64,000 bases of DNA from Aphrocallistes beatrix (GCA_963281255.1 OY725490.1:6076001-6140000); one strand, 5' to 3'. Shown: positions 10,937-22,167, counted from the first letter of the stretch. The notes: generated by a model from the sequence alone, not told the origin. Program-made: numbers and translations.

Positions 10937-12215
10937 CTCAGATTAGGTGAGTGTTTACTTTATGTAAATATTTAGCTAGGAATTTACATTCTGTTGCAAC
11001 ATTGTTATTAAAATATTTGAGCTCATCCTCACTGTCTCCTTTCTAGGTACAATCTCACACGAGTCTACTTCTCTTCACACCTCTCTACTACTCTCCTAAC
11101 ATTCTATTAATCCAATCCAGAATTAGAACATTCTAGAACACTCATTGTGCTGTGTGCTATAAATAGAATTAAACTTGTGCTATTTTTAACTATAGGGGCA
11201 ACAGGTGTCAAGTGGATTGTCAAACCAAGACATTATTTTTTCAAATTCTGAACTCGAGTCTAGTCCGGATAAATTGCATACTTACCAACTCTCCAAGGAT
11301 CCCTGGATTATCCAGAGAAATGACTTATGATCTAGGGATTTAATGAAAAATCCAAGGATTTTCAGCTTTCAACTAACCTAGAATAATTTCCATTAATGGG
11401 ATATAGTTTATGGAATTTATAGTAAGTTTATGTTGCTCATTATTTAGCAAGTCTTCAAGGATCCTGGAAAATTTCCTGGACTCACGAATTTCGAACGCGT
11501 AAGATAACATTATATACGATGTACCTTTCTTTAAATAGTTTACTTGTCCTTTTCGAAATCTTTAATTACACATATTCGGCCTTTATTTAAAATCCATGAA
11601 ATTCCCTGGATATCCAGGGATTTCCCACAGGATCGCGAATTTCGAAATTTAACCTGTCCATTGATTCATGCAAATTTTGTCATTAAAATTAAAAAAATGA
11701 TAACTTCCAGGGATTTACCATTGAAATCCAGGAATTTCACTCCCAAAATCCAGGGAAATTTTCAAGAGGGGTTGGTAGGTGTGAAACTGGGTGGTTGGAA
11801 AGTTTTGGAGATTTACTAAACGGCGTGGAACTAATTATGTATACATTCAACCAATCAAATTTCCTAGGATTAGAATAGAACAGCTGATAGAAAAATCAGT
11901 AAAAATGTGTGGTCGATAAATATTTAAATGTCAATATACGAAATTGAATATACGGGGTGGCGTTTATTCTAGCCCCTATGCAATGCTATTAGAAGTAGAC
12001 AGAACTTTCTGAAGTACATCGGAGAAGCAGGAAAATTAAAATCAAAATTCTTGAAATAGTTCTATCCGAGTTCTATCCTATGAAACAGATATATTACACT
12101 GATTGGGGTAAATACATATACATAATACAAAATACTAGTACAGGATACTAAGAAGCTTACTAAGATAGTTCATTGAGGCAAAAGTCAGTAACAAAGGTTC
12201 TGGAACGAAATACAA
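10937..12215. other. intergenic, no gene seen
   Basis: Between the NLR-like gene and A2. Positions 11192-11983 are bounded by weak inverted motifs (CTATAGGGGC and GCCCCTATG) and contain several CCAGGGAT/CCTGGATT-type short repeats, possibly an old non-autonomous element. The last 120 bp is the 3' flank of A2. No coding sequence is supported. Confidence 0.4.
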
Positions 12216-13442
12216 TCAAAAGATAGCAATAGCTTTAGAGCCATTCTGGAAGGATAGCACTATACATCCATCCCTATTGATGTCAATACCAAATGGATTC
12301 TTTAGGTCAAATTCAGTAAAAGAGACTGAGTGAATGAGATCTCCTTCTGGAGATAAGATGAAGAGAGAGTTGTTACTCCAATCTGTGATGAGAAAGTTCA
12401 ATTGGGAATCAAAGTTGAAATGAAAAATACAATTAGAGAAGACTGGAAGTTTTGGAATAGTCTTCAGGAGTTGATCTGTTTTAGAGAATAGTTTAATAAC
12501 ACCAGTCATCTCTACAACGTAGATTGTGTTATTTCTCACTCGCAAACAACAAGAATTAATATTATTCGCAACAACTCTTTTGAATTTGAGATACAAATCG
12601 AAAACAGAAATACGCTTATTCCAAAACTCAACAACAAATATCTCTTTTTCATCGATATCTAGACCTGATGGACAATTCAACTGACCAGGTTCAGATCCTT
12701 TAGAAGTTTTAGATTTATTTAAAAGAGTAAATTCATTGTAACACCATTTAGATAAGAAATGTCCACTACGATCTGAAATGTAAATAGAATTATCAAAAAT
12801 GACGATTTCCCATGGCCATAGTGAAATGTCTTTACCAAACTCAGACAAATAATCTCCTTCCAAACTCCAAACCTGAATACGAGAGTTAGACATGTCAGCA
12901 ATAAATATTCTTTGATTATCATTATCAATTACAACACCTTTAGGATTAGAGAATTCTCCTTTTCCTTTCCCAAATGTACCAAACACTTTCACAGGTTTAG
13001 AGAGTTGAGTGTAATTCCTGACTAGCACATTTTCAGTTTCTTTGTTCAAATATCCGAATTTGGAAATTTTTGAATTCAAATCATTTCTGTCACAAACAAA
13101 TTGAACTTGTGGATAATGGAGTTTCTGTTCTTTCTCACTAATCTCGTTACTTAGATCAATGATTCCTTTTTCCATTGAGGTTCTAGCTTTATTTAATTTC
13201 AAAGTTGCTAGGAACTGTTCCATCTCAGTTCGTTCTCTCTTAATCTCTTCTAAAGATTGGATACAGCTAGCTCGTGTTCTGTTGAACTCTTCTTCCCATT
13301 GGTTCAGCTGTGTCAGGAGAACTTCTCTCCTCTCATTCACCTTCTCTATCAGAGAATGGAAAAGCTCTTCTATTTCTCTCCTCACTCCCTGGAACACATT
13401 CTCTCTATCGAGATCAGGAAGTTCCACCAAACGCGTAGCCAT
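12216..13442 (-). CDS. coiled coil-NHL repeat protein, copy A2
   Basis: Intact 408-aa ORF from an ATG. The coiled coil (residues about 15-110) is almost identical to A1, while the propeller differs at loop positions: IADMSNSRIQ, GKDISLWPWEIV, CPSGLDID and KNPFGIDI. It is one of the two complete A copies (with A3) without an adjacent B partner. It lacks RING and B-box domains, like its paralogues. The function is unknown; an RNA- or protein-binding adaptor is the family expectation. Confidence 0.87.
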   Translation of the reverse strand: MATRLVELPDLDRENVFQGVRREIEELFHSLIEKVNERREVLLTQLNQWEEEFNRTRASCIQSLEEIKRERTEMEQFLATLKLNKARTSMEKGIIDLSNEISEKEQKLHYPQVQFVCDRNDLNSKISKFGYLNKETENVLVRNYTQLSKPVKVFGTFGKGKGEFSNPKGVVIDNDNQRIFIADMSNSRIQVWSLEGDYLSEFGKDISLWPWEIVIFDNSIYISDRSGHFLSKWCYNEFTLLNKSKTSKGSEPGQLNCPSGLDIDEKEIFVVEFWNKRISVFDLYLKFKRVVANNINSCCLRVRNNTIYVVEMTGVIKLFSKTDQLLKTIPKLPVFSNCIFHFNFDSQLNFLITDWSNNSLFILSPEGDLIHSVSFTEFDLKNPFGIDINRDGCIVLSFQNGSKAIAIF

Positions 13443-13525
13443 GTAGAATTTAGACTATAATCCTTCGATCAGAATTTGAATACTAAATGATTGATAAATT
13501 GCTAGAGAAAATATTTATAATATTG

Positions 13526-13690
13526 GACTATACCAACCAAATACCAATTTAACCGAATAATGGTCAGACCAAATAATTTGGTTAAACGAATAATGGTCAA
13601 ACCGAATACAGTAATTTGGTTAACCGAATAATTTGGTCAACCGAATATTTGGTCAACCAAATAATTTTGTTAACCGAATAATATTTGATT
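13526..13690. repeat. ACCGAATAATTTGGT repeat cluster
   Basis: A run of direct and inverted variants of AACCGAATAATTTGGTTAA. Related clusters lie at 20015-20170 and 40625-41010. The motif is nearly palindromic, as in repetitive ends of some DNA transposons. No bounded element could be defined here. Confidence 0.55.
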
Positions 13691-13705
13691 ATATTTTTGA
13701 ATAAA

Positions 13706-14275
13706 TGTTTATATCCTTACTATTAAAACTCTGATAAATGTTTATATATGTGTGTATCCTTACTATTAAAACTCGATTAATGTTTGTATATAGTATATAT
13801 ATATATAATATATCTGTTACGAATTGATTGAAGAAACTGCCAGGCGCAGAAAGCTGATTTTTGGCATGTGGGAGTCTTTTGGCTATGGCTCCAGTAAGTT
13901 CTGTGCTCAGAGCAAAATGTCGACTAATCATGGAATTATGACGTCATTGTCACATTTTTAAAAGTTAAGCAACACAGTTATTCGAGCATAACTCAGCCAT
14001 TATAGGAGATAGAAGGCTGAGATTTTAATAGAATTTGTATACTAACATACCTCACATATGATGCAACTATCATCAAAAAATGATGACTCATCACTTTTTT
14101 ATGACGTCATCATTACTCATCAAAATTTTAAAAATTGATAATTTTGATGATTTTTCGTGCGATATCGATTATAACAGTAGGGCAGACGTATTTAGAGATA
14201 TTATCTCCCATATAATTAATCAATGGTGACCACAGGCGCCCAAAGGGCGCCTCCGGCGGACACAAAGTGTCTGCC
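13706..14275 (-). mobile_element. HINE-like element
   Basis: AT-rich end present twice (ATCCTTACTATTAAAACTC at about 13716 and 13756), then a TA-rich tract, TTACGAATTGATTGAAG, the TGACGTCAT core and the GC hairpins. It stops at GTGTCTGCCGGA without the terminal CGCGCTTGT, directly against the next copy. Confidence 0.75.
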
Positions 14276-14572
14276 GGAGAATTGATTCAAGAAACTGCGA
14301 GTCACAGAAAGTTGATTTTGGCATGTGGGAGTCTTTTGGCTATGGCTCCACTAAGTTCTGAGCTCAGACGAAAATGTTGACTCATCATGGAATTATGACG
14401 TCATTGTCACCTTTTTATAATTAGAAATTTCAGTTTTTCGACAATAACTCAGCCATTTTAAGTGATAGAAGGCTGAAATTTTAATAGAATGTGCATATTA
14501 ATATACTTCACATATGATGTAGCTACCATCAAAAAATGATGACTAATCACTTTGTTATGACGTGATCATTAC

Positions 14573-14715
14573 TGTAACGACTAGTTGTTATTAGTCAACC
14601 TTAACTTATAGTCACAGCAGTAGTCCTTAGGTTAGCGGCATAGTTTATTTGGTTAGAGCCAAACTTACTTGTATTTCTAGTTATTAGCACGATATTATCC
14701 CTATCTCGCGTCACA
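14573..14715 (+). repeat. 5' LTR of gypsy element
   Basis: 143 bp, TG…CA ends. It differs from the 3' LTR by three substitutions, in the GCGGCA, TAGTTTATTT and TAGAGCC stretches. Confidence 0.9.
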
Positions 14716-14739
14716 TAAATACAAGTAGTGATACGCTTC

Positions 14740-15330
14740 ATGGCCGCGCCAATGAATATTTCAATCCCACCTCTGAAGCCTGGTGAACGGATCGAGGAGT
14801 GGCAACCCCTGTTCGTAGCGGCTACGAGTTCGCTGGCAGCTCACGCAGGAGAAAGAGCGGTAATTCAGATATTACCCGCATACGTATGCAGAGATGAGTT
14901 CGAGAGAGACACAACACTACTGGCTGTCAAAGAAGAAACATTAGAAGCCGCCTTCAAGGTGCTTCACAATGCACTAGACTCACCAATCGACGAGTTTGAA
15001 GCCACCTCTAGATTCCGCAACATGGTATGGGCTCGAGGAGTACGAATCGAGGTTTTCTGTACTCAATTGTGGAAAGAAGCCAAACGAGCGGGATTCCTGA
15101 ACCGACAAGTGTGTGTCACCGTCGTGACGCAGCTCCCAAACAAAGCCATGTCTCCCCTCAAAAGATGGATACAGGAACGAGAGGGGAACGTAGTGACTGA
15201 CGTGCAGATGAGGGAGTTCATAGGCCTCGTGCAACAAACTCTGCGGCAAACGGAGGTCCCGTTAGATTTTGGAGCCAGAGATGTCGAAATAAAGTCGGTA
15301 GGGCTTCAAGGAACCCAACGAAGACGTTAA
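14740..15330 (+). CDS. gag: gypsy Gag-like protein
   Basis: An ATG at 14740 opens a 196-aa frame (MAAPMNISIPPLKPGERIEE). Helical capsid-like content and its position directly after the 5' LTR identify it as Gag. No zinc knuckle is present in this frame: the two CCHC knuckles are at the start of the next frame. The Pol frame is open upstream of 15348 across the end of Gag, a -1 relation, so Gag-Pol is probably made by -1 frameshifting. The slippery site is not certain. Confidence 0.75.
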   Translation: MAAPMNISIPPLKPGERIEEWQPLFVAATSSLAAHAGERAVIQILPAYVCRDEFERDTTLLAVKEETLEAAFKVLHNALDSPIDEFEATSRFRNMVWARGVRIEVFCTQLWKEAKRAGFLNRQVCVTVVTQLPNKAMSPLKRWIQEREGNVVTDVQMREFIGLVQQTLRQTEVPLDFGARDVEIKSVGLQGTQRRR

Positions 15331-15347
15331 CTCTGAGGAACCTGACC

Positions 15348-18300
15348 TTGAGGGAACGCCGCCTGTGTGCAAGCTCAGGCAATTTTCATCAAATAGGAGA
15401 TACGGGCGAGCGTATCGAGGTGGAGCAAGATGGGACGGACGAGCTTATAAAATGCTTCACTTGCGGTAAACAGGGCCATGGCTACCAAAGATGCCCTGAT
15501 CGGATCTGTGAGGAATGTCATGGAAAGGGCCACGACGCGCAGAATTGTACAGCAGGATCGCGGGGCAACAGATGGCAAAGCCATGCAGGAAGGGGAATCC
15601 ACACACGAAGAGATTACGTTAAGAACCTGTGGGCAAGCAATTCGGGAGACGAGAGAGCAGCATCTATTACAGTGGAGGTCGGAGATTGTTCCATACAAGC
15701 ATTGTTGGATACAGGCGCCAAAGTCAACGTTATGGATGTAAGAACTCTGAGAGAATTAAAGCTTTCTGATGCCTTAATAACCCACGCAGGCCGCGTTTAT
15801 GGGGTATGTGGAACTCCCGTTGCAGTGGTCGGAAACGTTGAAATCCCGATCAAGATTCCAGGGATAGAGACTTGCTGGACTAAAGTACATGTCTTAGAGG
15901 GGGACGAACAGGTTTTACTCTTAGGGAGACAGTTTCTCAAATCCTTTGGTCGCGTGACATTCGATTGGGAAGAGGGAAGCATCACACTAGGTAACGCTAG
16001 GATTGAGATACAACAACAAGCGATGGGAGGAGACCCTCTGGCCAGAGCGCGCTCAGTCAAGCAGATCCAGGAGTGCAGCGACAAACAACCCTTAGACGAG
16101 ATTAAAACTGATCTGAGCGACGACCAGCACAGTAAGCTAATGGAATTACTGAAAGAATTTGAGAGTTTGTTCAACGATAAGCCGGGCCGCACCACACTGT
16201 GTGAGCATACGATCGACACAGGCGAAGCAGATCCTCTCAAATCAAGAATAAGACGGTTACCGCCACAATGGGAGGAGGAAATTAATGTTCAATTAGATGA
16301 ACTATTGAAACAGGAGTTGTGCAGGCCTTCCAAGTCTCCATGGGCGAGCAACGTGGTACTAGTTACCAAGAAAGACGGAAGGAAACGGTTCGCCATAGAT
16401 TACAGGGGTGTGAATGAAGTGACGAAGAAGGATGCATACGGGATTCCTCAAGTACAGGCGATCTTGGACAGACTACACAATTTCAGGTATTTTACTGTCA
16501 TAGATATCTCCGCGGCCTACTGGTGCTTTCCAATGAGAGAGAAGGATGTGGAAAAGACGGCATTCAACACTCCTAGGGGCCTCTTTGAAATGACCGTGAT
16601 GCCGTTTGGCCTAGTAAATGCGCAAGCAACATTCCAAAGACTAATGGACAATACGCTGCAGGGGCTTAGAAGAACAGAAGCATATATTGACGACTGTATT
16701 ATATTTTCCAATACCTTCGAAGAACACATGGAAGATCTACGGGAAGTATTCTCTCGCTTGCGTCTAGCTGAGTTGCATGTCAAACTGAAGAAGTGTCAAT
16801 TTTGTCGTAACGAAGTGGAGTTTCTGGGACACATGGTGACTAAAGGAGGACGGAGGCCCTCAAGTTCGGCATCTGAGAAGCTATCGAAGTTTCCTAGGCC
16901 AAGCTGTGTAGTTGAATTGCAGCGGTTTTTAGGTAGCCTGAACTTCTACCGATCTTACATTCCCGGATTGGCAGGACTAGCAGCACCACTCTATGATCTA
17001 ACAAAAAAGGGAGCAAGGTGGCTTTGGAGCGACACTTGCGAGAAGGCATTTGATTCACTGAGGCACAAGCTCACGAATGAGCCAGTCATGCTGGCATTTC
17101 CTAACTGGGAGCAGAAGTTCGTCATCGAGGCGGATGCAAGTACGAGGGCAGTGGCCGCAGTGTTATCCCAACGGAACAAACGCACAGGCCAGCTTCATCC
17201 CATCGACTTCTTTTCGTCAGCACTCAGTACAGCTCAAAAGAATTACAGTGCGGGACAACTCGAGGCATGGGCCTTAGTGGCAGCCTGTCGTAAGTGGAGA
17301 ACTTACCTGGGAGCCAGAGGAGAAGTTGAATTGATTACAGATCATTGCCCATTGAAGTGGCTAAGAAAACAAAGAGATCCCAGGAAAACCTACGCCAGGT
17401 GGATTTTGGAATTGGAAGAATTCTCGTACGATATCATCCACCGACCAGGCAGGGAGAATAGCTTGCCTGATTACCTTAGCAGGGTTCCCGACCTAGAACT
17501 TGACAAAGAAGTGCAGGAGGATGGCAGTTTCGAAGATAAGGTATTCACTGCTAGCACACAACAAGGGGGTGAAGCACAGATACGGGCGCAGCAAGAACGA
17601 GACCCTGTAACACGTACAGCAGTTGAACAATTGATTTCAAAGGGGGTTGTCAACTCGGGGCAACTTCGAAGGGTCTCGGAGGACCTTAGGATGGAGAGGG
17701 GAATATTATATTTCAGAGATAGAGTCATAGTACCTAGAGAGTCCAGAGAGGAGGTGCTAGCGAAAGTACACGCTGCAGGTCACTTTGGACAAAAAAGAAC
17801 CCTTCAGAACCTCAAACGGAGTTATTTCTGGGTAGGGATGGCGTATGATACACGAAAATTTTGTCGTTGTTGCCTTACATGCCAAAAAGCAAAGGCACTG
17901 AACCGAGCAAAGGTGCCTATTCAAGAATTCGATATGGACGGTTTGGGGCCAGGTGATTTAATCGCAATGGACATTGCAACTTTACCATGGGCAGATGGGA
18001 GATATCGCTATTTCTTATGCATGGTCGATGTATTTACCAGGTACATCGAATTGTGCCCCCTTCAAGACCAATCGGCTTCATCATTAGTACGAGAATTTGA
18101 GCGAAGTTGGATTTATCGGGGACATGGTGTCCCCAGAGGCCTACTAACCGATCAAGCACATAACATCGATGGAGTCGAGGTGCGAAGGATGTGCGAGAGG
18201 TTAGGCATCGAGAAACGGCACTCTTCGCCGTATCACCCACAGGGGGACGGTCTGGTCGAGAGGAGTATAGGCTTGGTGAAGCAGGTGGCCAGGTGCCTTA

Positions 18301-18524
18301 CGTTGGATCGGCAGCTAGCTAAGGAATCATGGCCCGAGATCCTTCCCGAAGTATCATTCTATTGTAATAATACGGAAAACGCATCCACTGGATTTTCTGC
18401 GCAGCGGCTAATGACGGGCAGACAGCCCTTATCACCGATAGATGCGGCAATTGCAAAGGAGTGGACGATCGAACAAAGCTATAGTGAACACATTGACAAG
18501 CTGATAGAGAAAACAACCAATTGA
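15348..18524 (+). CDS. pol: gypsy Pol polyprotein
   Basis: 1058-aa open frame. In order: two CCHC zinc knuckles (CFTCGKQGHGYQRC, CEECHGKGHDAQNC), aspartic protease (LLDTGAKVNVM), reverse transcriptase with catalytic YIDD, RNase H (EADAS, TDHCPLKWL) and integrase with an HHCC finger and the D,D,E core (final motif SPYHPQGDGLVERS). The order and the short LTRs identify Ty3/gypsy. It ends at a TGA at 18522-18524. The integrase C-terminal domain continues in another frame from 18521, so there is either a recent indel or a second recoding site. Confidence 0.92.
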   Translation: MRERRLCASSGNFHQIGDTGERIEVEQDGTDELIKCFTCGKQGHGYQRCPDRICEECHGKGHDAQNCTAGSRGNRWQSHAGRGIHTRRDYVKNLWASNSGDERAASITVEVGDCSIQALLDTGAKVNVMDVRTLRELKLSDALITHAGRVYGVCGTPVAVVGNVEIPIKIPGIETCWTKVHVLEGDEQVLLLGRQFLKSFGRVTFDWEEGSITLGNARIEIQQQAMGGDPLARARSVKQIQECSDKQPLDEIKTDLSDDQHSKLMELLKEFESLFNDKPGRTTLCEHTIDTGEADPLKSRIRRLPPQWEEEINVQLDELLKQELCRPSKSPWASNVVLVTKKDGRKRFAIDYRGVNEVTKKDAYGIPQVQAILDRLHNFRYFTVIDISAAYWCFPMREKDVEKTAFNTPRGLFEMTVMPFGLVNAQATFQRLMDNTLQGLRRTEAYIDDCIIFSNTFEEHMEDLREVFSRLRLAELHVKLKKCQFCRNEVEFLGHMVTKGGRRPSSSASEKLSKFPRPSCVVELQRFLGSLNFYRSYIPGLAGLAAPLYDLTKKGARWLWSDTCEKAFDSLRHKLTNEPVMLAFPNWEQKFVIEADASTRAVAAVLSQRNKRTGQLHPIDFFSSALSTAQKNYSAGQLEAWALVAACRKWRTYLGARGEVELITDHCPLKWLRKQRDPRKTYARWILELEEFSYDIIHRPGRENSLPDYLSRVPDLELDKEVQEDGSFEDKVFTASTQQGGEAQIRAQQERDPVTRTAVEQLISKGVVNSGQLRRVSEDLRMERGILYFRDRVIVPRESREEVLAKVHAAGHFGQKRTLQNLKRSYFWVGMAYDTRKFCRCCLTCQKAKALNRAKVPIQEFDMDGLGPGDLIAMDIATLPWADGRYRYFLCMVDVFTRYIELCPLQDQSASSLVREFERSWIYRGHGVPRGLLTDQAHNIDGVEVRRMCERLGIEKRHSSPYHPQGDGLVERSIGLVKQVARCLTLDRQLAKESWPEILPEVSFYCNNTENASTGFSAQRLMTGRQPLSPIDAAIAKEWTIEQSYSEHIDKLIEKTTN

Positions 18525-19123
18525 GGGCGCTCGCGAGCGGAAACGACCAACAGAGTAGGTCAACAAGGAACGCCACGAAAAACAGAGGAGCTCAATTGCC
18601 CCAAGTGGTGGAAGGTGATAAAGTGTGGGTACGTAACGAAAGAAGGAAGGACTCTTTGGATCCACTATTTCTCGGCCCGTTTCTAGTAACGGCGGCAAGA
18701 GGTGCAGATATAAGGATCAAGAAAGGCAGGCATCCAAAGTGGATACATCTCAGCCGTTGTAAGCTAGCAGAGAAAGGTCAATACGTCATGGCAGGTATAG
18801 CGGGAGAGCAATGGAGAGCACCCAGTATCGGCGGGACTATAGAAACAGAGAGGGATTCTAACGAGCAGGTTCTGCTACCAGCGGCTATGACGGAGCCAAC
18901 GGACCAAGTGCAAGATTCTAACGGCCAGGTTCCACTATCAGCGGCTACGACGGATCCAACGGAGCAAGTGCAAGATTCGGAGCAAGAGGATGAACAAGAC
19001 GCAAATCAGTCTAATCAGCGAAGATACCCCCTACGTAAGCGCGTTCCCAAGAAATACGAAGATTACGTGCTAGCAGTCGAACAGGAGCCAGAAAGCAACC
19101 CTTTCAAAAGCGGGGTGATGTAA
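18521..19123 (+). CDS. gypsy integrase C-terminal/GPF-containing ORF
   Basis: About 200 codons overlap the end of Pol by a few bases in the -1 frame. They contain GDKVWVRN and LFLGPFLV, which correspond to the GPY/F module at the C-terminus of gypsy integrases, followed by a low-complexity Glu/Gln-rich tail with two copies of QVQDSNGQV-like units. It has no ATG of its own at the junction, so it was part of Pol. Confidence 0.75.
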   Translation: MRALASGNDQQSRSTRNATKNRGAQLPQVVEGDKVWVRNERRKDSLDPLFLGPFLVTAARGADIRIKKGRHPKWIHLSRCKLAEKGQYVMAGIAGEQWRAPSIGGTIETERDSNEQVLLPAAMTEPTDQVQDSNGQVPLSAATTDPTEQVQDSEQEDEQDANQSNQRRYPLRKRVPKKYEDYVLAVEQEPESNPFKSGVM

Positions 19124-19261
19124 CGACTAGTTGTTATTAGTCAACCTTAACTTATAGTCACAGCAGTAGTCCTTAGGTTAGCTGCATAGTCTATTTGGTT
19201 AGAACCAAACTTACTTGTATTTCTAGTTATTAGCACGATATTATCCCTATCTCGCGTCACA
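19119..19261 (+). repeat. 3' LTR of gypsy element
   Basis: 143 bp. It is followed by the duplicated target TTAC and the resumed HINE-like sequence CGCATCAAAATG. Confidence 0.9.
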
Positions 19262-19339
19262 TTACGCATCAAAATGTTTAAAATTGACAAATTTGGTGAT
19301 TTTTCTAGTGGTATCGATTTTAACATTAAGATGGACATA

Positions 19340-19791
19340 CAGTGGAACCTGTATATAACGGCCACCGAAGGGACTGGACAAAATTGGCCGTTATACACAG
19401 GTGACCGTTATATACAGGTGATTGTCTTAATCCCCAAAAGATATCAAAATAGTGCAATAAATTTAAGTTTTTAGAAATCAATTACTTGAAGTAATTACAT
19501 AAACCTGTTTATCGTTCTTGACAGGTCCTGTAATAAACACATAAAAAGTTAAAAAATGATGGCCGTTATTTTATGTTAGTGACAGGTAGTGGCCGTTATA
19601 GACAGGTGATGGCCGTTATACACAGTTTTAGGGTCAGTAAGGGACTATAAAAGGGTGGCCGCTGGCCGCGTTGAGCAGGTGACCGCTATACACAGGTTCA
19701 ACATTATGGAATTTCGGACGGGACTGTTCATTGGTGGCCGCTATAGACAGGTGACCGTTATATAGAGTGGCCGTTATAGCAGGTTCGACTG
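19340..19791. mobile_element. Tc1/mariner-type MITE
   Basis: 452 bp between TA dinucleotides, with ends CAGTGGAACCTG and CAGGTTCGACTG. The interior repeats GGCCGTTATA(C/G)ACAGGTGACC-type motifs many times. It is inserted at a TA in the surrounding HINE-like copy (GACATATTTAGAG when joined). It has no ORF of its own. A related fragment is at 7065-7137. Confidence 0.75.
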
Positions 19792-20014
19792 TATTTAGAG
19801 ATGTTATCTCCCTTATAATTAATCAATGTGATCCCAGGCGACCGAAGGGAGCTTCTGGCGGACACAAAGTGTCCGCCAGCGGCGCAGCGCAAGCATGCGA
19901 GGCGCGCTTGTATTATATAAATACTTATACAAAAATATAATCGAGTATAAGTAGGCTAGATTTATTTGTGTTCGGACCACCTTATGTAAGAACATGTGAT
20001 TGTGTTAGGAAAGC

Positions 20015-20170
20015 ATGCAAATTATTTGGTTGACCAAATTATTTGGTTCTCAACCGAATACCAAATAATGATATTTGGTTACAAACCAAATATCAACTAT
20101 TTGCAAATATTACAAGTATTTGGTTAAACCGAATCATCAACTATTCGGTTTCAAACTTGGATTATACTAA
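20015..20170. repeat. CCAAATAATTTGGTT cluster
   Basis: Variants of ATTATTTGGTTGACCAAAT and ATTCGGTTTCAAAC in both orientations, the same motif family as 13526-13690. No gene. Confidence 0.5.
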
Positions 20171-20244
20171 TAGATTATAAATATAAATATCTTTTTTTGG
20201 CGTTTTTGAAACTCCACTGACCGTCTTTAGATATACTATACTAT

Positions 20245-21320
20245 CATAGCCTACTGTATATAAGGCCTCACAGTAACTTGCGGATTTGGGACTAGGGATG
20301 CGGTAGAAGATGTTTGAATTAATACATTAGCTGCCTTAAATCATTTACAGAGCACAATAGAGCTTAGGAATGTATTACCAGCATATATAAATATGGTGTC
20401 AAAGTACCCATATCTGTTGTTAAAATTTAGATTAGTTACCATATTGTTCCGCAATAGGGTATATTTGTGATAAATTTGGTGATTTTCAGAGGCCGTTTAG
20501 GGGCACTTCTAAGTGTTTTTATCATAATTTTTATCGCATAGAACTGAGATGTAAATGGGTTAATACTAAAGGAATTTTTTCATGGAATGTTGGTACATTC
20601 CAGTGTTGCTATGGAAACGTGTTTTGGTCAGTTGGGGTTGTATCTTGAAAACTGCAATAGCTACACATTTAAATGTAATTCCATTTGATAGCGAATATAC
20701 TACTTCCTATTAAGCGATAATATAATTTCGACCTCTAAATCCAATGGTTTACGAGATATTCGACAATGTATCATATTGGTCATATTTGGTCATTTGTCGA
20801 ATATCTCGTAAACCATTGAATTTAGAGGTCGAAATTATATTATCGCTTAATAGGAAGTAGTATATTCGCTATTAAATGGAATTACATTTGAATGTCCAGC
20901 TATTATAGTTTTCAAGATATAACCCCAACTGACCAAAACACGTTTCCATAGCAACACTGGAATGTAGCAACATTCCATGAAAAAATTCCAAATTTTTCGT
21001 ATTAACCCATTCACATATCAGTTCTATGCGAAAGATTTTAAAATAAAAACACTTAGAAGTGCCCCTAAACGGCCTCTGAAAATCACCAAATTTATCACAG
21101 ATATAACCTATTGCGCAACCATATGGTGACTAATCTAAATTTTAACAACGGATATGGGTACTTTGACACCATATTTATATATGCTGGTAATACATTCCAA
21201 AGCTCTATTGTGCTTTGTAAATGATTTAAGGCAGCTAATGTATTAGTTCATCCATCTTTTACCGCATCCCTAGTCCCAAATCCGCAAGTTACTGTGAGGC
21301 CTTATATACAGTAGGCTATG
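20245..21320. mobile_element. foldback element, copy 1
   Basis: 1,076 bp, almost entirely two inverted arms meeting near 20780. The ends are CATAGCCTACTGTATATAAG and its complement. It is flanked by a perfect 7-bp target duplication ATACTAT (20238-20244 and 21321-21327). No coding sequence. Copies 2 and 3 are at 31232 and 38195. Confidence 0.85.
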
Positions 21321-21452
21321 ATACTATATATGTATTTTTCAGTTTTTGTATTTTTCATATGCACGCACCCTTTTACTTATAAAGTACATTTTTGTCAGAT
21401 GTTCTAGTCACTGTACAAAATTATACCCTTTATTATTCTCAAAATATATGTA

Positions 21453-22033
21453 CAGGGTGATCAAAAAGTTCTGCAACTATAAATTCTACTTCATTGATTT
21501 GACTGTGATAATTTAGTCAACTTTAAATCGGTTTGCATCTATGGAATCTACCACCCTTCTAGTTTAGAAATGAACACTATTCATTCCGCAAAATATTTTT
21601 TATACAAATTTTTGAAATATTATATACCCGGGACTCCAATAATCTGCTGATCTCAAAAATGTCAAGTTCGAAAAAAACTTTTTTCTCCTGTTTAAATATA
21701 TTTATATCTTCCTATAGCCAGTTATTAATTCAAAATACTAATATATGACTATTTCTTTTTGGTTTATTGACCGTGAATCACCAATAAGAACAACAATTGT
21801 TAAAGTATAATCATAGAATGTACCAAGCAATCGAGATTTTTTTCTTTTTTCTAAACACAGAAACATTTATGATCCACCTTAGCAAATGTATTAAGAAAGA
21901 GAGGCAATTGGATTGCAAAATAATTGAAATAATCCTTATAATTTTCAAGTGAAACGAAATATCGGATGTTATATCCTCATGTGTAAGTATAATACTTCAG
22001 CAAAATTTGTTGCAGAACTTTTGGATCACCCTG
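21453..22033. mobile_element. Tc1/mariner-type MITE
   Basis: 581 bp, TA-flanked, with terminal inverted repeats CAGGGTGATCAAAAAGTTCT and AGAACTTTTGGATCACCCTG (one mismatch). No ORF. It is followed by a lone AT-rich HINE end (22049-22075, AATCGAGTTTTAATAGTAAG). Confidence 0.75.
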
Positions 22034-22167
22034 TATATATATATATACCTATACATTAATCGAGTTTTAATAGTAAGGATTCAAAATAAACTCATACTGT
22101 ACGTATTCCTCCAGGAAAGTCCTCTTCTTTGCTGCTGCCATAGTTTCTAATTCGATTAGAGTATGCA

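Larger units (their letters stand above)
14573..19261 (+). mobile_element. Ty3/gypsy LTR retrotransposon
   Basis: A 4,689-bp element with 143-bp LTRs (TGTAACG…GTCACA) and a 4-5 bp target duplication (A)TTAC. Internal order is Gag, zinc knuckles, protease, RT, RNase H, integrase, which is the gypsy order. There is a polypurine tract, AAAAGCGGGG, just before the 3' LTR. No env-like ORF is present. The LTRs differ at three positions, so it is a fairly recent insertion. It disrupts a HINE-like element. A frameshift near the integrase C-terminus suggests that this copy is defective. Confidence 0.92.
14278..19911 (-). mobile_element. HINE-like element split by two insertions
   Basis: One copy in three pieces: 14278-14572, 19262-19339 and 19792-19911. 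The gypsy element (14573-19261) is inserted at ATTAC in its core, and a TA-flanked MITE (19340-19791) at TATTTAGAG. Removing both restores the usual order, ending with GAGGCGCGCTTGT. The insertion order is therefore HINE-like element first, the others later. Confidence 0.75.

Noticed and set aside
15375..15698. Antisense ORFs within the gypsy element
   Set aside because: They are shadows of Gag-Pol with no recognisable domains.
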